A stretch of DNA of 64,000 bases from assembly GCF_014164775.1 (NCBI RefSeq), contig NZ_JACJGB010000002.1, positions 248,001 to 312,000 on the forward strand, given 5' to 3'. This document shows, piece after piece, positions 60,894 to 64,000 of the stretch. Both the position numbers and the translations under genes were made by a program. The DNA is from Tessaracoccus sp. MC1679 (GTDB lineage Bacteria > Actinomycetota > Actinomycetes > Propionibacteriales > Propionibacteriaceae). The notes under the pieces were generated by a model. The model was not told the origin of the DNA. It ran no database searches and saw nothing but the letters and a program-made list of their open reading frames with translations. Numbering within the stretch: the stretch's first letter is position 1; the number at the start of each line of letters is the position of its first letter.

Positions 60894-61874
60894 ATGGTGA
60901 GCAGTCAGGATCCGGTGATCGCGCAGGTGTGGAGGGGTGGGTACGTCGAGTGCCTGCATCACGGATCGGTCGTCATCACCTCACCTGGCGGCGCGCTCCG
61001 CTTCGCGGCCGGCGACGCGTCAATCCCCCTCCTGCCCCGCTCCTCCCTCAAGCCGCTCCAGGCCGTCGCGATGCTCCGCCACGGGCTCGACGTCGAAGGC
61101 GCGGAGCTCGCCCTCGTCGGCGCCTCGCACTCGGGCGAGCCGTTCCACCTCGACGGAGTCCGCCGCATCCTCGACGGCGCGGGCCTCTCGCCGGCGGACC
61201 TGCAGACCACACCCGGGGTACCGTCGGACGCCGTCGCGCAGGCCGACTGGCTGGCGGGCGGGAACGGGAGGGAGCCGCTGGCGCACAACTGCTCCGGGAA
61301 GCACGCCGGCATGCTGCGGACCTGCGTGCGGGCCGGCTGGAGCATCGAGTCCTACCTTGAGGCCGACCATCCTCTGCAGCGCGCCTGCCGCGACACCATC
61401 TCCGAGCTGGCCGACGACCCCGTCGGGGTTCCGGTGGTCGACGGCTGCGGCACGCCGGCGTTCCCCCTCAGCCTGGCTGGACTGTCGCGGGCGTTCGGGC
61501 GACTCGCGAGTGCGCGCTCAGGGCCTGAGCTGCGGGTGGCCGAGGCCTTCCGCGCCCACCCCGAGTACGCGTCGGGGACGCGGCGCGACGAGCTGGTCCT
61601 CCACCGCGAGGTGCCGGGCCTGGTGACGAAAGTGGGCGCGGAGGGCTGCTTCGCGGCGGGTCTGGCGGACGGCACGGGTGTCGCGGTGAAGGCGGGCGAC
61701 GGGGACCACAGGGCAGCCGTCGCAGCACTCGTGGCCGTGCTGGCAGCGCTGGGCCACGACACGGCAGCGCTGCGGGAGCTGCAGCCGGAGCCCGTGCTCG
61801 GCCACGGCCGGCCCGTGGGCCGGGTAACCGTCGATCCGGGCCTCGACGCCGCGTTGCGCGCCGGTCTCGGCTGA
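60894..61874 (+). CDS. L-asparaginase II family protein (COG4448, Rhizobium AnsA type)
   Basis: 326 residues. The family signature includes the Ser in LLPRSSLKPLQAVAML, SHSGEPFHLDGVRRIL, HNCSGKHAGMLRTCVRAGW and VVDGCGTPAFPLSLAGLSRAF. Members of this zinc-dependent, serine-hydrolase-like family hydrolyse asparagine to aspartate and ammonia and are unrelated to the E. coli AnsA/AnsB fold. The ATG at 60894 is the first in frame. Single gene; the next gene 75 bp downstream is an antiporter. Confidence 0.85.
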   Translation: MVSSQDPVIAQVWRGGYVECLHHGSVVITSPGGALRFAAGDASIPLLPRSSLKPLQAVAMLRHGLDVEGAELALVGASHSGEPFHLDGVRRILDGAGLSPADLQTTPGVPSDAVAQADWLAGGNGREPLAHNCSGKHAGMLRTCVRAGWSIESYLEADHPLQRACRDTISELADDPVGVPVVDGCGTPAFPLSLAGLSRAFGRLASARSGPELRVAEAFRAHPEYASGTRRDELVLHREVPGLVTKVGAEGCFAAGLADGTGVAVKAGDGDHRAAVAALVAVLAALGHDTAALRELQPEPVLGHGRPVGRVTVDPGLDAALRAGLG

Positions 61875-61949
61875 CGGGTCCCGCCGTCGAATGTCGCGGG
61901 GCGGTCCGATAGTCTGCGCCCGCCCCGCCGTCTCCCCCAGAGGTCTGTC

Positions 61950-63299
61950 ATGAACGCCGTCGTGCTGTCCGTTGTCGTGATGCTGGTGCTGTCGGTGGCA
62001 CGCGTGCACGTGGTCCTCGCGCTGTTTCTCGGCGCCCTGATCGGCGGCCTCGCCGCAGGCCTCGGCCTGGAGGCAACCATGGTGGCGTTCCAGGACGGCC
62101 TGGCCGGCGGCGCGAAGATCGCGCTGAGCTACGCGCTGCTCGGTGCTTTCGCGATGGCGGTGGCCCACTCGGGGCTGCCGCAACTGCTCGCCAACTGGCT
62201 GATCCGCAAGCTCGATTCGGACGACCTCACGACGTCCCAGAAGGTCACCCGCTGGACCACCGCGGGCCTTCTGACCGGAACCCTGGCCATGGCGATCATG
62301 AGCCAGAACCTCATCCCGGTCCACATCGCGTTCATCCCGCTGCTCATCCCGCCGCTGCTGATCGTGATGAACCGCCTGCAACTGGACCGCCGCGCCGTGG
62401 CGAGCGTGCTGACGTTCGGCCTCGTCACCACCTACATGTTCCTGCCGATCGGCTTCGGGAAGATCTTCCTCAGCGACATCCTCTACGGCAACATCATCTC
62501 CTCCGGACTGGACGTGAGCGACGTCAACGTCATGTCCGCGATGGGCATCCCCGCCCTCGGCATGGTGATCGGCCTCCTGGTGGCCGTGTTCGTCACCTAC
62601 CGGCGCCCCCGCGACTACGACCGGGACGCCGTCGTCGACCACGACGCGCCCACCGAGATCAAGCCGTTCCGCATCGTCATCGCCCTGGCTGCCATCGTCG
62701 TCTCGTTCGGGATCCAGACCTGGCTGACGCTCGCGGGATCCGCTGCCGATCCGCTGCTGGTGGGCGCGCTGCTCGGCCTGTGCCTGTTCATCATCACCGG
62801 CGCTGTGAAGTGGCAGGACGCCGACGAGGTCTTCACCGGCGGCATGCGCATGATGGCGCTCATCGGGCTCATCATGATCGCGGCCCAGGGATTCGCGTCC
62901 GTGATGCGCGCGACCGAGCAGATCGCCCCGCTGGTCGAGGGGTCAGCAGCGATCTTCGGGGACAACCGGGGCATGGCGACCTTCGTCATGCTGCTGGTGG
63001 GCCTGCTCGTGACGATGGGCATCGGCAGCTCGTTCTCGACGCTGCCGATCATCGCGGCGATCTACGTGCCGCTGTGCGTCTCGCTCGGATTCTCGCCCGT
63101 GGCGACCGTGGCCATCATCGGCACCGCAGGCGCCCTGGGCGACGCCGGTTCGCCCGCCTCGGACTCGACGCTCGGACCCACGGCGGGCCTGAATGCCGAC
63201 GGGCAGCACGACCACATCCGAGACACCGTCATCCCCACTTTCCTGCACTTCAACCTGCCGCTGCTGGCCGCTGGGTGGGTCGCGGCGATGGTGCTCTGA
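61950..63299 (+). CDS. Na+/H+ antiporter family protein (NhaC-like, COG2056)
   Basis: 449 residues with about 11-12 membrane helices, MNAVVLSVVVMLVLSVARVHVVLALFLGALIGGLAAGLGLEATMVAFQDGLAGGAKIALSYALLGAFAMAVAHSGLPQLLANWL. Conserved TPPGIGSSFSTLPIIA-like segment (TMGIGSSFSTLPIIAAIYVPLCVSLGF) and GTAGALGDAGSPASDSTLGPTAGLN near the C-terminus match the predicted NhaC/YuiF-like transporters, some of which may carry amino acids rather than Na+. Length is normal. Co-orientation with the asparaginase suggests but does not prove an amino acid link. Confidence 0.85.
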   Translation: MNAVVLSVVVMLVLSVARVHVVLALFLGALIGGLAAGLGLEATMVAFQDGLAGGAKIALSYALLGAFAMAVAHSGLPQLLANWLIRKLDSDDLTTSQKVTRWTTAGLLTGTLAMAIMSQNLIPVHIAFIPLLIPPLLIVMNRLQLDRRAVASVLTFGLVTTYMFLPIGFGKIFLSDILYGNIISSGLDVSDVNVMSAMGIPALGMVIGLLVAVFVTYRRPRDYDRDAVVDHDAPTEIKPFRIVIALAAIVVSFGIQTWLTLAGSAADPLLVGALLGLCLFIITGAVKWQDADEVFTGGMRMMALIGLIMIAAQGFASVMRATEQIAPLVEGSAAIFGDNRGMATFVMLLVGLLVTMGIGSSFSTLPIIAAIYVPLCVSLGFSPVATVAIIGTAGALGDAGSPASDSTLGPTAGLNADGQHDHIRDTVIPTFLHFNLPLLAAGWVAAMVL

Positions 63300-63354
63300 C
63301 CCTTCACCCGGTCCGACTTGAGTCGCCGTCGTCGCCTCCGGTAGGGTCTCGCGT

Positions 63355-63442
63355 GGAGGATTCGCCTAGAGGCCTATGGCGCTCGCTTGGAAAGCGGGTT
63401 GGGTTAACGCCCTCACGAGTTCGAATCTCGTATCCTCCGCCA
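63355..63442 (+). tRNA. tRNA-Ser (anticodon GGA)
   Basis: Acceptor stem GGAGGAT pairs with ATCCTCC. The anticodon loop CTTGGAAAG gives GGA (codons TCC/TCT). A long variable arm (GGGTTGGGTTAACGCCC) is typical of tRNA-Ser; the T loop is GAGTTCGAATCTC. Discriminator G is followed by CCA, so the tail seems encoded. Confidence 0.97.
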
Positions 63443-63446
63443 CCAC

Positions 63447-63474
63447 GATTCCCGCTCTGACTAGGGCGGGAATC
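63447..63474 (+). terminator. Terminator of tRNA-Ser
   Basis: GATTCCCGC (63447-63455) pairs with GCGGGAATC (63466-63474), with a short loop, followed by GCTATTTCTGG. Lies 5 bp after the tRNA. Confidence 0.8.
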
Positions 63475-63955
63475 GCTATTTCTGGGGCACAGCGGGGTGC
63501 CAGACGCGATTCGTGCCCCGAATGTGCCCCGAGTTTTTTGGGAGTGCGTGCGCTTCGTGGGGGCACTCGTATCATTTTCCTGGGTGCGATGGACAGGGGA
63601 GTCCCGCATTCAGGCGCCAGGACCCTGCGGCCGCACAGCGCTACATGCCTGGGCGCGCCGGGCATCGTTGACAGGTCGGTGGTCAGGATGGTGCTTGCGT
63701 GGACGGACGTCTCCGGTCAGGCAGCTCCCACGGGAGGCGGGGTCAGCTGTCGACACATGTCCGGTTGGTGCCTGGTGATGGTCCTCCGCCTCGCGCCTCG
63801 GTGGCCTGCTTGGGCACCGAGTGGGCACCAAGGCCCGGAGTAGGGCGCCGTTGCTCACGCTGTGTCCAGCTCCGGGCCGGGTTCTTACTAGCAAGAGAAC
63901 ACGGCGAGGGGGGCACCACCGAATCTCGCGCCCTGCCATCAAAGGAGTTGTCGTA
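63475..63955. other. Gene-free stretch after tRNA-Ser
   Basis: About 480 bp with no supportable gene. Open frames on both strands lack ribosome-binding sites and known motifs. GTGCCCCGAATGTGCCCCGAG contains a short direct repeat (GTGCCCCGA) near 63512. The imperfect palindrome GTTCTTACTAGCAAGAGAAC is at about 63881-63900. Confidence 0.5.
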
Positions 63956-64000
63956 ATGGCCGTCGCTACGCATCCCGAAGCCAGCAAGTATCCCAGCGCC
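63956..64000 (+). CDS. Unidentified gene, 5' end only
   Basis: The ATG at 63956 follows AAAGGAG with 8-bp spacing and reads MAVATHPEASKYPSA to the window edge. The clean ribosome-binding site makes a real gene likely; fifteen residues do not allow a family assignment. Confidence 0.5.
   Translation, partial: MAVATHPEASKYPSA

Noticed and set aside
63304-63665. Minus-strand open frames over tRNA-Ser (GGYEIRTREGVNP type)
   Set aside because: Typical false translation of a tRNA-Ser gene on the opposite strand.

Overview
The window is a high-GC (roughly two-thirds G+C by eye) actinobacterial chromosome segment. GTG starts are frequent, intergenic gaps are short and many genes overlap by 1-14 bp. 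A WhiB regulator, a Tad pilus locus, GTP-type PEP carboxykinase, PdxST with a divergent MocR regulator, a small SRP RNA next to dnaX, and REP-like palindromes all fit. The order topA / Tad genes / DEAD-box helicase / nth / tlpA / Nudix / whiB4 / bifunctional PBP / metallophosphoesterase matches, with rearrangements, the Mycobacterium tuberculosis Rv3646c-Rv3683 neighbourhood as I recall it. Together with the PTS genes this suggests a Propionibacteriaceae-like organism (Tessaracoccus or a relative). That family-level assignment is inference.

Layout. 1-8 kb: topA (cut by the window edge), a methyltransferase, a processive-type glycosyltransferase broken by two single-base frameshifts, and an aldo/keto reductase. 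7.7-15.9 kb: a Tad pilus locus in two blocks (pilin + two TadE-like genes; tadZ-A-B-C), separated by a MrfA/YprA-like helicase and a polysaccharide deacetylase lipoprotein. Both blocks carry an identical 14-bp motif at their 5' ends. 16-24 kb: methyltransferase, holin-like membrane protein, DUF4177/RidA/Nth/TlpA/Nudix in a tight + strand run, WhiB, class A PBP and phosphoesterase, then tRNA-Pro. A four-copy tandem array of ~125-bp hairpin-bearing repeats starts at the 3' end of that tRNA. 24-34.6 kb: AI-2E-type exporter, secreted serine protease, aldehyde dehydrogenase, PEPCK, thymidine phosphorylase, MFS transporter, Gfo/Idh/MocA oxidoreductase and a MazEF-type toxin-antitoxin pair.

34.6-44.5 kb is the most distinctive block. 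It is a nine-gene minus-strand operon with a glucitol-family PTS (IIC, IIB, IIA, GutM, PRD regulator), its own HPr and enzyme I, an AraM-type sn-glycerol-1-phosphate dehydrogenase and a GpsA-type glycerol-3-phosphate dehydrogenase. A NagD/AraL-type phosphatase is divergent from it. No sorbitol-6-phosphate dehydrogenase is present, so the transported substrate is probably not sorbitol; a polyol whose phosphate ends as glycerol phosphate/DHAP is one testable idea.

44.5-64 kb: a ~1.1-kb gene-poor stretch with inverted repeats, malic enzyme, SulP permease, a DrrAB-like ABC exporter, REP-like palindromes, a PhoX phosphatase behind a three-unit Pho box, pdxST with a divergent PdxR that lacks the PLP lysine, recR-ybaB-dnaX with the SRP RNA, an asparaginase, a Na+/H+ antiporter-like protein and tRNA-Ser. 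The last 45 bp start an unidentified gene.
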